Source: Ailanthus altissimus (Eukaryota > Streptophyta > Magnoliopsida > Sapindales > Simaroubaceae). Taken from it: 64,000 nt of DNA. This document shows, one piece after another, positions 46,852 through 57,583 of the stretch. The notes below the pieces were generated by a model, which saw nothing but the letters and a program-made list of their open reading frames with translations, was not told the DNA's origin and ran no database searches. The position numbers were made by a program, and so were the translations under genes. The stretch is taken from NCBI GenBank assembly GCA_946807835.1, contig OX327693.1:12686001-12750000 (forward strand), in the 5' to 3' direction. How positions within the stretch are numbered: the stretch's first letter is position 1; each line of letters opens with the position of its first letter.

Positions 46852-49474
46852 TGTAGTAACCACTTATCCAACACTGAAAAGAATAAATATTTATATATAT
46901 GTATAATATTCATATTTTATTTGTATGTGAATGATACTTAATTTATGTATTGTTATTAGTATTGTTTGTATAGATTAAGGATATACTATTAGTATTGGGT
47001 TTATTTGCAAGACTTTAAATTTATTTTAGGGACCAAATTATAATACTTTAAAAGTTTTAGGGGTTAATTTGTAAATATAAAAAGTTAGCCTCTTAATATA
47101 AAAATATATATTTTAAACCCTAATTTACTCATATTTGGGTCGAGCCACCCCTTTAGAGAGAGAAAAGAGAGAAATAGAGGAGAGAGAAAGAGAAGAAGAA
47201 GAAGAAATTAGAATTTAGAGTTTTAAGAGGTATGTCATAACTATTTCTCAATTTATTGGTGTTAACTAAGTTAATTTCTTTAAGTTTTGATTTCTGAAAA
47301 AATGAAAATTTGGAAATTTGATGTGTATTTCGTAAGATATTGTGAGAATTGATGATGATCTATGTAGATAGCTTGATAAATTATGATAAATTACAGAATT
47401 TCTACTTGATAGTCTCTTGATCGAAGAATTTTATAAATTTTTGTGATTCGATTCTGGTTTTGAATTTTGGATATATGAAATTAGACATGTTTAAAATCAA
47501 TTGAGACTTTGAATCAACTGAAAATTTCAAAAATTGAATTTGTAGTGAATTTACCAAAATGACTCTGAAATTCTAAAAATTTCCTGTGTTAACAGTATGA
47601 TACAATGACAAACAATTTTTTATTTGCTTAATGATCTTCAAAAATTACGAATTTATGGAATATGATAAGTTTATATATCTAATATCATATACTCATAATT
47701 GAGAATTTAGATCAATGTGGTTAAATTGTTATGAGTTTTTAAAGAGTGTCAGCTCATTGTAGTATTTGATTAACATATTTTTAAAGCTATGAAATAAAAT
47801 AGTTTTAAAATACTTTTTGCGGGGATTTTGAAGTGAAATATTTATCATTGATTGAAATATGTGTCAAGAGTAATTCTGTGATTGTTTTATAATTTTTTAA
47901 TTAGTATATAATTTTATAAAATTAGGAGACTGAATACTGTTCAGTAAATATCTTGATCCCACCAGAATAATAGTTTAGATTTGATGGTGTTTATGAAATA
48001 AATTGTGTAAGAATTATGATATAATATTCATACATAAGGAGGATATATGAGTTAAGAAATATATATTCTGATTTTGGAGCAATTGGACATCATTTGATTT
48101 ATAAATTTTTTTTGTTAAGTGTAAGTGGTTAGAATGACAAGTTTTGAGAAACCAAGTAATTAGACCAATTCGATGTCATAAGTACAATATGTGTAATTTT
48201 GTAAACTATTTAAAATATTTTGTATGAGTGTTGAGGCTTATAAAAGGATTAATCTCCATTGATAGGTTAAGGAGAATTAAGCCTTATAGCCGAAAGTGCT
48301 AAAAGGTAAGTATACTAGATTTTTACTGAAATCATAATAAGCATAGTAATTATCTATGTATGATTTTATAAATGTGCTTAGAAATATATTTATATTATGC
48401 TAAAGTATATTTGATATGAAATGTGAAAGACATATGTTTATGAATATGGGCATTGACATTGAGCATGGACATACATGTGTTTATGAAAGTGAGCTTTCAA
48501 AATGAAATGTGTTTAACAAAGAAAGCTTTTAAAGTAGAAAATGTCCATGAGATACATTTTGTGTTTTGAGGATGCTTGAACTCACTATTTACTTAGTAGG
48601 CCCCTTATGTGATTTGTGAAGCCTTTATGTCTGGCCTTTTCTTCGAAATTGGTATATGTTATGTGTTCCATATGTAGGGAGGATCTTATTGGTACCTAAG
48701 GGAAGATTGAGTTATCACATTCGTGTGATGGCGTATTGGTGCATATAAGAGGACTCACTAGTGATCAGGGTGAGGGTTTGGCTCTTACCTTCAGGTATGA
48801 GCGTTATATATGTGTAATTTAAACCTCACTTATACTATTTCTCTCATACGGTATGTCATATACGAGCGACATTTGGTCCATTATGTGATATATGATATGA
48901 AAGTCCTACTAAGTAATAGTTGAGTGATGGTATTCCTATTATATGTTTTGAAAGAATGTGTAAGCATTTACCTGACATGTGATTTGATAAGATTATGATT
49001 TTAATTTATCACAGCATATCATACACATGCATTGTGTACATATATGTATTTTTATTTTGATATATGAAAAACTAGTATGCTTACTGAGTTTCATACTCAT
49101 TATAGTTTATGGTAATTTCTGGTAAATAAGGCACATGTGTGCTTAGCGAATTTGGCAAGGCTTCTGTTGTCCCTTGGGTTCCCTAAGTTGCTAGGTTGCT
49201 AAGTGTTTCATTTGTGGATGCATAGTTTAAGATATTTGATTTATCCCTATTGAATAAATACTTATGTGTTATTTTATTAGGTGTGGTTGTATTTGGTTTA
49301 TATTTCACCAAGTATGGTCATGGGTTGATTTTACATTAAACTTACTACAACATGATAAGGATTCTTATGTTGAATTCAAGTTTGAAATTTTATGCAATAT
49401 TAATTATGAGTGCACATTATTGAATGAGTATAAGTTATATCATGTTTCAGATCTTTTGAGTCTAGGGCGTCATA
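46852..49474 (+). repeat. Chromovirus-type LTR, copy 2 (+ orientation)
   Basis: Begins TGTAGTAACCACTTATCC, is related along its whole 2.62 kb to the solo LTR at 6119-8966 (reverse complement), and ends gggcgtcata, where copy 1 ends ggggcgtgaca. It has the same AGAGAGA/GAAGAAG purine tract (47155-47215). It is followed by a primer site, so it is a 5' LTR of an element whose body has been lost or replaced. Confidence 0.93.
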
Positions 49475-49482
49475 ACTTTTAG

Positions 49483-49494
49483 TGGTATCAGAGC
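49483..49494 (+). other. Primer binding site (initiator tRNA-Met type)
   Basis: TGGTATCAGAGC is the standard plant retrotransposon primer site complementary to initiator tRNA-Met, 8 bp after the LTR end. Confidence 0.92.
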
Positions 49495-49924
49495 TAAGAT
49501 ATGATTTTGTAGACTTTTATGTATCAAGTCAAGGGAACCGTGCAGATGCTAAATCCTTAGGATTGTATTTGTAACTTTGTTGTGTAAATGTTTGACATCT
49601 TGCTTAAATTTTTGTATGATTTTGTAAAGATGACATATTATCCAAGAGCTGCTAAGATTGTTGATATTGTAGATAATTGTACTTTTGTGGATCTTAATGT
49701 TACCATCTATGATTTTTGTTTTCAGTTGTGACTAATATGCTTAGTAAGAATGATGTCGAATATTTTATAATGATAATTTGTATGTCATAGAGCAAATTGA
49801 GATAATTTTCTCAATGTCAAAATATAGAAAAGTAAAGTATTGAAGACATCAATTGAAACAACTTTTATTGAAAAGAAAAACAACAACAACAACAACAATA
49901 GCAGCAACAAAAATACAATAGAGG
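49495..49924 (+). other. Retroelement leader remnant and 3' side of the LOG pseudogene
   Basis: The first part (to about 49790) reads like the untranslated leader of the chromovirus, with no gag start recognised. The rest probably belongs to the 3' UTR of the LOG copy on the - strand: an AATAAA signal occurs on that strand at about 49865-49870, downstream of the LOG stop. An (AAC)n run lies at 49881-49901. Confidence 0.5.
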
Positions 49925-50575
49925 CTACAGAGTGAGATTTAAGTCTATTTTGCGCTTCTTCTCACTGTTATGAGTAGACCAATCTAACTGATATAATGTT
50001 AAATTAGACAAATGAATAAAAGACTGTAATTGATCAATCAGTTGATCAACAGTTGGAGCAGAAATAAGAATCCGTCGTGCTAAAAGTGGGATGAATTGTC
50101 TTCCCGTTGCATAGTCAAGAAAAGATAACAACCCATTATAAAAACCATTAACATTTAACAAACTAATGAGTTTTTGGTGGATTTTTAATTGTACCAATGA
50201 GGCAATTTGAAAAATTTTCTCCAAGGTCTCGAAACCTCATGGTAGAGTTATGAAGGCATTTACATGTCTAAGCATTTGAGCTATTCGCTCGTGCATAGAT
50301 GAGACTTGTAACTCATCCCTAACTATTTTTTCTACAATATTTTCAATAGATAAAGATTTTGGAATGATACCAAAAACTCAACTACATTTATTATGTGCAG
50401 CTTTTGTCATAAACCCCATTAACCTAAGGTTACCTCCTCCATATATTAAATGTATATTCTCTCAATTAATACCTTACCAAGATTTTCTGCAGCTTTTATA
50501 AACTATTCAGTATTTTCAAGGTTGGATCCACAAAAGACACAATTTTTTGTGAATCAACGAGCTGAGGTTTCCTCT
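49925..50575 (-). pseudogene. Intronless LOG-like pseudogene (cytokinin riboside 5'-monophosphate phosphoribohydrolase)
   Basis: LOG enzymes release active cytokinin bases from nucleotides. On the - strand the whole protein can be followed without introns: NCVFCGSN at the start (50523-50550), YGGGNLRLMGFMTKAAHN (about 50390-50440), FGIIPKSLSIENI, the SMHERIAQMLRHVNAFITLP region, LEKIFQIASLVQLKIHQK, LLNVNGFYNGLLSFLDYA and ILISAPTVDQL. The nucleotide-binding PGGxGTxxE box reads P-stop-G-F-E-T-L-E, and further stops and frameshifts occur, so it is dead. Functional plant LOG genes have several introns, so this looks like a reverse-transcribed copy. Only the last 99 codons remain open. It sits between two inverted LTRs. 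Confidence 0.88.
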
Positions 50576-50577
50576 AT

Positions 50578-53085
50578 TATTACGCTCACCCTAATCTTAT
50601 ATTAACCCATGACCATACTTGGTGAAACATAAATCAAATACAACCACACCTAATAAAATAACACATAAGTATTTATTTAATATGGACAAATCAAATATCT
50701 TAAACTATGTATCCACAAATGAAACACTTAGCAACCTAGCAACTTAGGGAACCCAAGGGACAGCAGAAGCCTTGCCAAATTCGCTAAGCACACATGTGCC
50801 TTATTTACCAGAAATCACCATAAACTATAATGAGTATGAAACTCAGTAAGCATACTAGTTTTTCATATATCAAAATACAAATACATATATGTACACAATG
50901 CATGTGTATGATATGCTGTGATAAATCAAAATCATAATCTTATCAAATCACATGTCAGGTAAGCGCTTACACATTCTTTCAAAACATATAATAGGAATAC
51001 CATCACTCAACTACTACTTAGTTGGACTTTCATATCACATATCACATAATGGGCCAAATGTCACTCGTATGTGACATACCGTATGAGAGGAATAGTACAA
51101 GTGAGGTTTAAATTACACATATATAATGCTCATGCCTGAAGGTAAGAGCCAAACCCCCACCCTGATCATCGGTGAGTCCTCTTATATGCACCAATATGCC
51201 ACCACACGAATGTGATGACTTAATATTCCTTTAGGTACCAATAAGATCCTCCTTACATATAAAACACATAACATATACCAATCCCAAATGAAAGGCCAGA
51301 CATAAAGGCTCCACAAATCACATAAGGGCCCTACTAAGTAAATAGTGAGTTCAAGCATCCTCAAAATACAAAACGTATCTCATGGATATTTTCCACTTCA
51401 AAAGCTTTCTTTGTTAAACACATTTCATTTTGAAAACTCACTTTCATAAACACATGTATGTTCATGCTTAATGTCAATGCTCACATTCATAAACATATGT
51501 ATTTCACATTTTATATCAAATATACTTTGACATAACATAAACTATTTGTAAGAGCATTTACAAAATCATACATAGACAATTACTATGCTTGTTGTGATTT
51601 CAGTAAAAGTCTAGTATATTTACCTCTTAGCACTCTCAGCTACAAGGCTTAATTCTCCTTAACCTATCAATGGAGATTAATCCTTTCATAAGCCTTAACA
51701 TTCACACAAAATATTTTAAATAGCTTACAAAATTACACATATTGCACTTATCACATCGAATTGGTCTAATTACTTGGTTTCTCAAAACTTGTCATTCTGA
51801 CCATTTACACTTAACAAAAATATTTTATACATCAAATGATGTCCAATTGCTTCAAAATTATAATATATCTTTCTTAACTCATATATTCTCCTTATGTATG
51901 AATATTATATCATAATTCTTACACAATCTATTTCATAAACACCATCAAATTCAAATTATTATTCTGGTAGGATCAAGATATTTACTGAACAGTATTTAGT
52001 CTCCTAATTTTATAAAATTATATACTAACTCAAAAAATATAAAACAATTACAGAATTACTTTTGACACATATTTCAATCAATGATAAATATTTCACTTCA
52101 AAATCCCCGCCAAAAGTATTTTAAAACTATTTTATTCTATAGCTTTAAAAATATGTTAATCAAATACTGCAATGAGCTGACACTCTTTAGAAAATCATAA
52201 CAATTTAACCACATTGATCTAAATTCTCAATTATGAGTATATCATATTAGACATATAAAATTATCATATTCCATAAATTCATAATTTATGGAGATCATTA
52301 AGCAGATCAAAAATTATTTGTCACTGTATCATACTGTTAACACAAAACTTTTAGAATTTCAGGGTCATTTTGGTAAATTCACTACAAATTCAATTTCTGG
52401 AATTTTCAATCGATTTAAAATCTCAATTGATTCTAATCATGTCTAATTTCATATACCCAAAATTTAAAATCAGAATCAAATCACAAAAATTTATAAAATT
52501 TCTAGATCAAGAGACCATCAAATAGAAATTCTGTAATTTATCATGATTTATCAAGCTATCTACATAGATCATCATCAATTCTCATAATATCTTACGAAAT
52601 ACACATCAAATCCTCAATTGTACATATTTTTAGAAATCAAAACTTAAAAGAATTAACTAATTCAATACCAAGAAACTAAGAAAGGGTTATAATATACCTC
52701 TTAAAGTTTAAATTCCAACTTTCTTCTTCTTTTTCTTCTTCTTCTTCTCTTTCTCTCCCATTTCTTTCTCTCTTTTCTCACTCTAAAAGAGGTAGCTCGA
52801 CCAAAATGAGTGAATTAGGGTTTCAAAAGTGTATTTTTATACTAAGAGGCTAATATTTTATATTTACAAATTTATCCCCCAAAACTTTTAAAGTATTACA
52901 ATTTGGTCCCTAAATTAAATATGAAGTCTTGCAAATAAACCCAATACTAATAGTATATTATTAACCTATACAAACACTACTAATAACAATACATAAATCA
53001 AGTATCACCTACATATAAATAAAATATGTATATATATATATATATAAATACTTATTCTTACCGATTGTGGATACTGATTACTACA
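50578..53085 (-). repeat. Chromovirus-type LTR, copy 3 (- orientation)
   Basis: Reverse complement of copy 2 and parallel to copy 1, with the same internal landmarks (for example the TTCTTCTTCTT tract at about 52720-52760) and the outer end …gattactaca at 53085. Relative to copy 2 about 110 bp are missing near its 3' end (around 50605). No matching 5-bp duplication flanks it (TCTAT left, GTACC right). Confidence 0.92.
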
Positions 53086-54060
53086 GTACCCATAATGGCA
53101 CTATTAATATTTGGTAATGCCCTTTGGTTTATGCAATGCCTCATCAACATTCCAAGCTATCATGAACTCCATCTTTTGCCCCTACCTTAGAAAACTCATA
53201 TTGGTTTTTTTATTTATGATATACAACCCTACTTGGACCTTACACTTTGAACACGTTAAACAAACCCTTGAAATATTACAGCACCATAAATTTTTTATTA
53301 AGCTTAATAAGTGTGAATTTGGCCAGCAAGAATTAGAATATTCAGGTCACATTATTTCCTTCCAAGGAGTAAGAGTGGATTAGCTAAAAATTAAGGCCAT
53401 GATAGATTGGGCAAAACCAACTAACATTATTGAGTTATGTTATTTTTTAAGACTGACAGGTTATTACAGGAAATTTGTCCTCAATTATGGCATCTTGGCC
53501 TATCGTCTAACCAATCTTTTAAAGAAGGGGCAATTTGGATGGAATGAAGAGGGCAAAAATGCATTTCAAAGCCTTAAGCACGCTATGACAACAACACCAC
53601 ACTTGCAATGCTAAATTTCAGTGGACCATTCACCATTGAATTCGATGCTTTACGAGGGGAATATGTGCTGTCCTCAGTTAGCAAGGGAAACCAAACGCAT
53701 TCATGAGTAGAGCTCTTGGGGTCTCCAAACAGTCCTGGTCAATTTATGCTAAAGAGATGCTAGCCATCATCCATGCTATAAGAACTTGGCGATCGTATCT
53801 ACTTGGGCAGAAGTTTATCATTCAAACTGATCAGAGAAGCCTCAAATACCTACTGGAATAGCGAGTTGCCACACTTGAGCAGCAGAAATGGGTAACAAAA
53901 TTACTCGAATATGACTACAAAATCAAGTATAAACCGGGACGAGGAAACTCAGAAGCTGATGCACTGTCAAGAGTGGCGGGCAGTCCAGATATCCACACCA
54001 TGTCCATCCCACATACTGAACTTTGGATGCAAATTAAAGAAGCGGCAAAATAGGACACTT
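53086..54060 (+). pseudogene. Ty3/gypsy RT and RNase H fragment
   Basis: Starts inside RT with THNG followed by the LVMPFGLCNASSTFQAIMN block, then LHFEHVKQTLEILQHHKFFI, KLNKCEFGQQELEYSGHIIS, the RT-RNase H connection (TGYYRKFVLNYG, LLKKGQFGWNEEGKNAFQSL), and RNase H (SRALGVSKQSWSIYAKEML, QTDQRSLKYLLE, YKPGRGNSEADALSRVAGS) to about 54060. The F/Y-D-D box after 'LVF' is lost: the text reads VFLFMIYNPTW. No upstream RT or downstream integrase is present. It is truncated on the left exactly at the end of LTR copy 3. Confidence 0.9.
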
Positions 54061-54099
54061 ATATGAATAAAATTTCCAAACAAAATTCAATAATATCGA

Positions 54100-54960
54100 T
54101 ACTAAATAATATCCTAATGTTGTTGGGAAAAAGCAACATGAAAATCATATGGTCTTAGAGCTTTATATAGACCCATTGTAAAAAAGGCTTGGTAGATTTT
54201 TGAGCTAGTGAAAGGCGAATCAAGAAATTCCTGCATAATAATAGAAGAAATTTGATTCCACTTGCCAAACCAAACTCTGGATAAAGAAAATAAATCAAGA
54301 ATTTCATTGCGGGTTTTACATCTTAGAGTTGAAATCACCTTACTTCATCCAATCAAAATCCTTTAAAATTGGTAAACTTTTAAATTGTTGTAATAATTGT
54401 TGGAGAGAAGATTCTAAAGAGACGAGTTATTACACATCCAAACTATCATTAATAGAAGAAAATAAAGCATTAATAGCTTTATAAATATTATGGATTTTGG
54501 TCAGAAGAGGGCCACTATTACGATTATTCCATTGTTGAAGACTATTAGCACAAAACTTGAATTTATCTAGAAGAATTACGTGATTCTAAAATAATAGAGT
54601 GGTAATCTTTATCTCTAAGCCATATGGAATCGATAAAAGGGGCGAGGAGTTTTACAAATAGATTTCAGATGAAGGATTAGATGAAAGGGTTAATGATTAG
54701 ATTGAAAAAAATGTAAAAGAAATATATGTGCTTTTTGAAAAAGCAGCATTCATGCAGAAGAATACGTCCACCAAAATTAAAAGATTTTCAAGTGAATTTA
54801 GAATCAATAAAACCCAAGTTTGATAACCAACAAGATTGAACAACACCTTATAAAGGATTTGAAGAAAATCAAAATATATTTGAACCACAATGTTTTTCAT
54901 ATTGACAAAGAATCTCCTTGAAGCCATCAATAACCAACAAAGGAAGAGAGTTCTAATGTA
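54100..54960 (-). pseudogene. LINE (non-LTR retrotransposon) ORF2 remnant
   Basis: On the - strand, from 54338 down to 54114, the text reads ISTLRCKTRNEILDL, then SPFTSSKIYQAFFTMGLYKA, then RPYDFHVAFSQQH. This matches the LINE RT start 'EEVxxAxFxMxxxKAPGPDGFxxxFFQ'. Upstream (54960-54350) are poorly conserved stretches that fit the endonuclease-RT linker of plant LINEs (for example LESSLQQLLQQF and a W-K-x-GD region). Stops are frequent. Terminal structures were not found. Confidence 0.62.
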
Positions 54961-54999
54961 TTATAGATATAATGATGCTGAGAATAATGATAATGAGAT

Positions 55000-55283
55000 G
55001 AAATCAAAGGGCTGAGATAGTTTGGATATAGAATAAGCTGATAGTTAGCATAAAATGTTTGAATTATTATTTTTGCCAAAAGTGTAGTTAGTTACACTAG
55101 TTAACAAAAATTAGCACTGTATAAATATCAGCATTTTAATTTTATCTTGATTAATCAACAAAAAAAAAGTTTCAGATTGTTTTATATTTGCTATCGATTT
55201 TTTCTTTGTATTTTATTTTCTATTTTCCCGAGAAACAAACACTCAACAAATTCAAAACTTCAATTCAGTATTAGAGCTTTACT
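55000..55283 (+). repeat. Probable LTR end and primer site of a Copia relic
   Basis: A TATA-like gtataaatatcag (55115-55127) and the ending acttcaattca lie just before gtattagagcttt (55266-55278), which resembles the tRNA-Met primer site GGTATCAGAGCTT. This is the expected 5' side of the gag remnant that starts near 55650. The left LTR end is not defined. Confidence 0.5.
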
Positions 55284-55640
55284 ATGGCTAGGTCCAGTCC
55301 AGGGGACAAATCAATCGGAAATGCTATTTGCTTTCTTTGTAAGAATAAGAATTCATTTCTATGAAATAAAGAGTTTCACGGGAATTATCTTGATCATTGG
55401 ATATCATTGAGAAATAGAAAAAAGTGTTATCGAACGATTTCCTGCAATTATTTTTAGTATGAAATGAGTAACAAGTTTTGATCTATATAAAACGTACTGG
55501 TTTTTTTTGTCTTTCTTCACTTTCATTAATAGCTGAAGATCCCTATAGGAGGGGCACTAACGCTTAACTAATATAGTAAGAAAGCGAAAGGGCCTAAAAA
55601 ATAAACGTAATAGGTTGCTACTTTAGACTCGTTTTGCTTC
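55284..55640. other. Unidentified 360-bp block in the Copia leader, organelle-like in appearance
   Basis: This block differs in texture from its surroundings (for example cctataggaggggcactaac, cgaaagggcctaaaaaataa). It looks more like plastid or mitochondrial intergenic DNA than retrotransposon leader, but I could not place it in a known organelle gene. It may simply be the element's leader. Confidence 0.3.
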
Positions 55641-56792
55641 TTCAAGCAACTCAGCTATTATAACATCATCATCTTCAAATCAATTATCATTTGTGACGTT
55701 TACTTTTTCAACATAAATCAAAAGTGATCGATCTAATTTTCTTTTATGGAAATCGCAAACTCAAATCATCATCAATAGCCATAGACTTGAAGGCTACATA
55801 GATGGATTGTCAAAGTTCTAACTCAGTACTTGGATAATACAGATTCAAGTCAAACAACTAAGTAATTGGTAAATCCATCTTTTCTATTCTCCTTGGATGA
55901 CTTCAGGCTTCCATAACAGAATTTGTGTTAAGTTTTGTGCTTGGATGCAAAACATCTTTTGATCTTTGGAGAGCTGTAGATTAGAAATTTGGTAATCAAT
56001 CTAATTTTTTGTTGTTACGATTATAGCACACCTCTCACACATTTCAAAAAGCATAATGACTATTATTAATTTTTTTCATAAAAGTCAAAAGTTTAGATGA
56101 TGGCCTAGCTATTTCTGGTAATCCAATCAGTGAAGAAGAGTTAATCATACATGTTCTGAATGGACTTGATAAAAGCTATGATCATGAAATCATTCATATT
56201 CAAAGTAGGCTAGATTTCATTGATTATAATAAAGTTCTATCTTTAATGTTAATTCAGGAGAATAGGATGGAATAGAAATAAAAAAAAAATATATGATGAT
56301 AGATGCTAATATTGCTCAAGCTAAGGCAAACCAGAAAAAGGTTTGGTTAACTAAACTTGTAGAAGCATAAATGGTGATTTTACTGGTTATGGTTAAAGTG
56401 GTAAAGGCTTTAATAGAGGAGGAAAGTTTAGTGCTGGAAGAGATTTCTCTAATAATCCTTAAAGAGGTTTTAATGCAAAGAATGGAAATGCTTTTAATGG
56501 AAGTCAAAATAGTAACTCAGGAGGGAAAGTTTTTAATAAGTCAATTTGTCAAATTCACTATAAATCTAGATATACAGCCTCAGAATGTAACAACAGATTC
56601 AACGGAGACTTTGTGCCACAATATCAATACTATGCTAATCAATTTCAAAGTTTTGAAGGGCTTGGTTACATTAACTATGGTTAGAATACTTGTAACAAAG
56701 GAGGCTTCACTAACAATCAGCACAATTTTGGTCATTATAGTAAAATAGCTTACATAACTATACTTAAGGGAGTTGTAGATCACGGTTGGTAT
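55641..56792 (+). pseudogene. Second Copia relic: gag up to the protease start
   Basis: In broken frames: LLWKSQTQIIINSHRLEGYI (about 55740-55800), which is the plant Copia gag N-terminal motif, then a TSFDLW/AVDxKFG segment, the ISEEELIIHVLNGLDKSYDH block (about 56125-56180), a Gly/Asn-rich linker (GKGFNRGGKFSAGRDF), a degraded zinc-finger region (CQIHYKSRYTASECNNRF), and the protease approach V-V-D-H-G-W-Y at 56772-56792. A second Copia element inserted at 56793 interrupts the text, which resumes at 62192. Confidence 0.82.
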
Positions 56793-57514
56793 TGTTGAAG
56801 TAGAAGCATACAAACAAGCAAAAAATTTACTCAAGCACTATAATAATGCAGAATAAGTTATTAGAAAATAAAGAGAGAAAGTGGTAGAAGGAGAACACAC
56901 AAAGAATTACGTGGTTCGGCAACTTACCTACGTCCACGACGGATCAAGATCACACTCTTCTCTTATTATGAATCATAAGGCACTCACAAAATATGCCTTT
57001 TACAAGAAAGATCACAAAGAAAACTCTCTCTTACACTTTATGGATTTTCTCTCACAAAGAACCACAAAAATTATCACTAAGATTTGTTGTTGATCACAAA
57101 AATGTGTTTACAAGTTAATTGATAGCCTTTATACAGGCTTTGGGATGACCTACGTTTACCCTATACGTGTGGGAGTCATATTAGGGAATCCTGAAACAAG
57201 TGGGAGACGAAATAAGGAAGTTTTCTTATTTCAAGATATTGTTCCTGTCTCCAGCGTTGCGGCGCTGGGATCTCATCGCTGCGGCGTTGGCGCGCTTCTG
57301 CTAAGCGTTGCGACGCTGGCCTCCTGGCGCTGCGGCGCTCAGGTTCTGGACTGGGCGCTACGGCGCTCACGCCTGGTTGCCGCGGTAGTGGCGCTTGGTG
57401 CGCCCTTCTTCTTTTTTTGCCTCCTTTCGCGTCCGTCTTCGATCCGTGCGCACCCTACGCACTTGGCTTGATCTCTAAATCATATTCCGATGATTTTTAA
57501 TCAATATATTCACA
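56793..57514 (-). repeat. 3' LTR of the Tork-like element
   Basis: Matches 61495-62186 through the block caagcaaaaaattt, the GGAGAACACACAAAGAATTA block and the GC-rich tract; the ends are TGTTGAAG (+ strand) and ATTCACA. A GC-rich tract with many GGCGCT/AGCGTTGCG words (57255-57400) is unusual in this AT-rich window and gives an accidental open frame at 57145-57471. Confidence 0.92.
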
Positions 57515-57583
57515 AATCCTCTTCTTGATTCAAAATCATATACAAAGCAACTCGATCTCTCATTTTTGCATCTTCGGTCACCC

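Noticed and set aside
50573..50577. TCTAT beside LTR copy 3, the same 5-mer as the duplication of copy 1
   Set aside because: The other side of copy 3 reads GTACC, so it is not a duplication. A 5-base match by chance is plausible.
57145..57471. 108-codon GC-rich open frame
   Set aside because: It lies entirely in an LTR of the Tork-like element, and the other LTR does not keep it.
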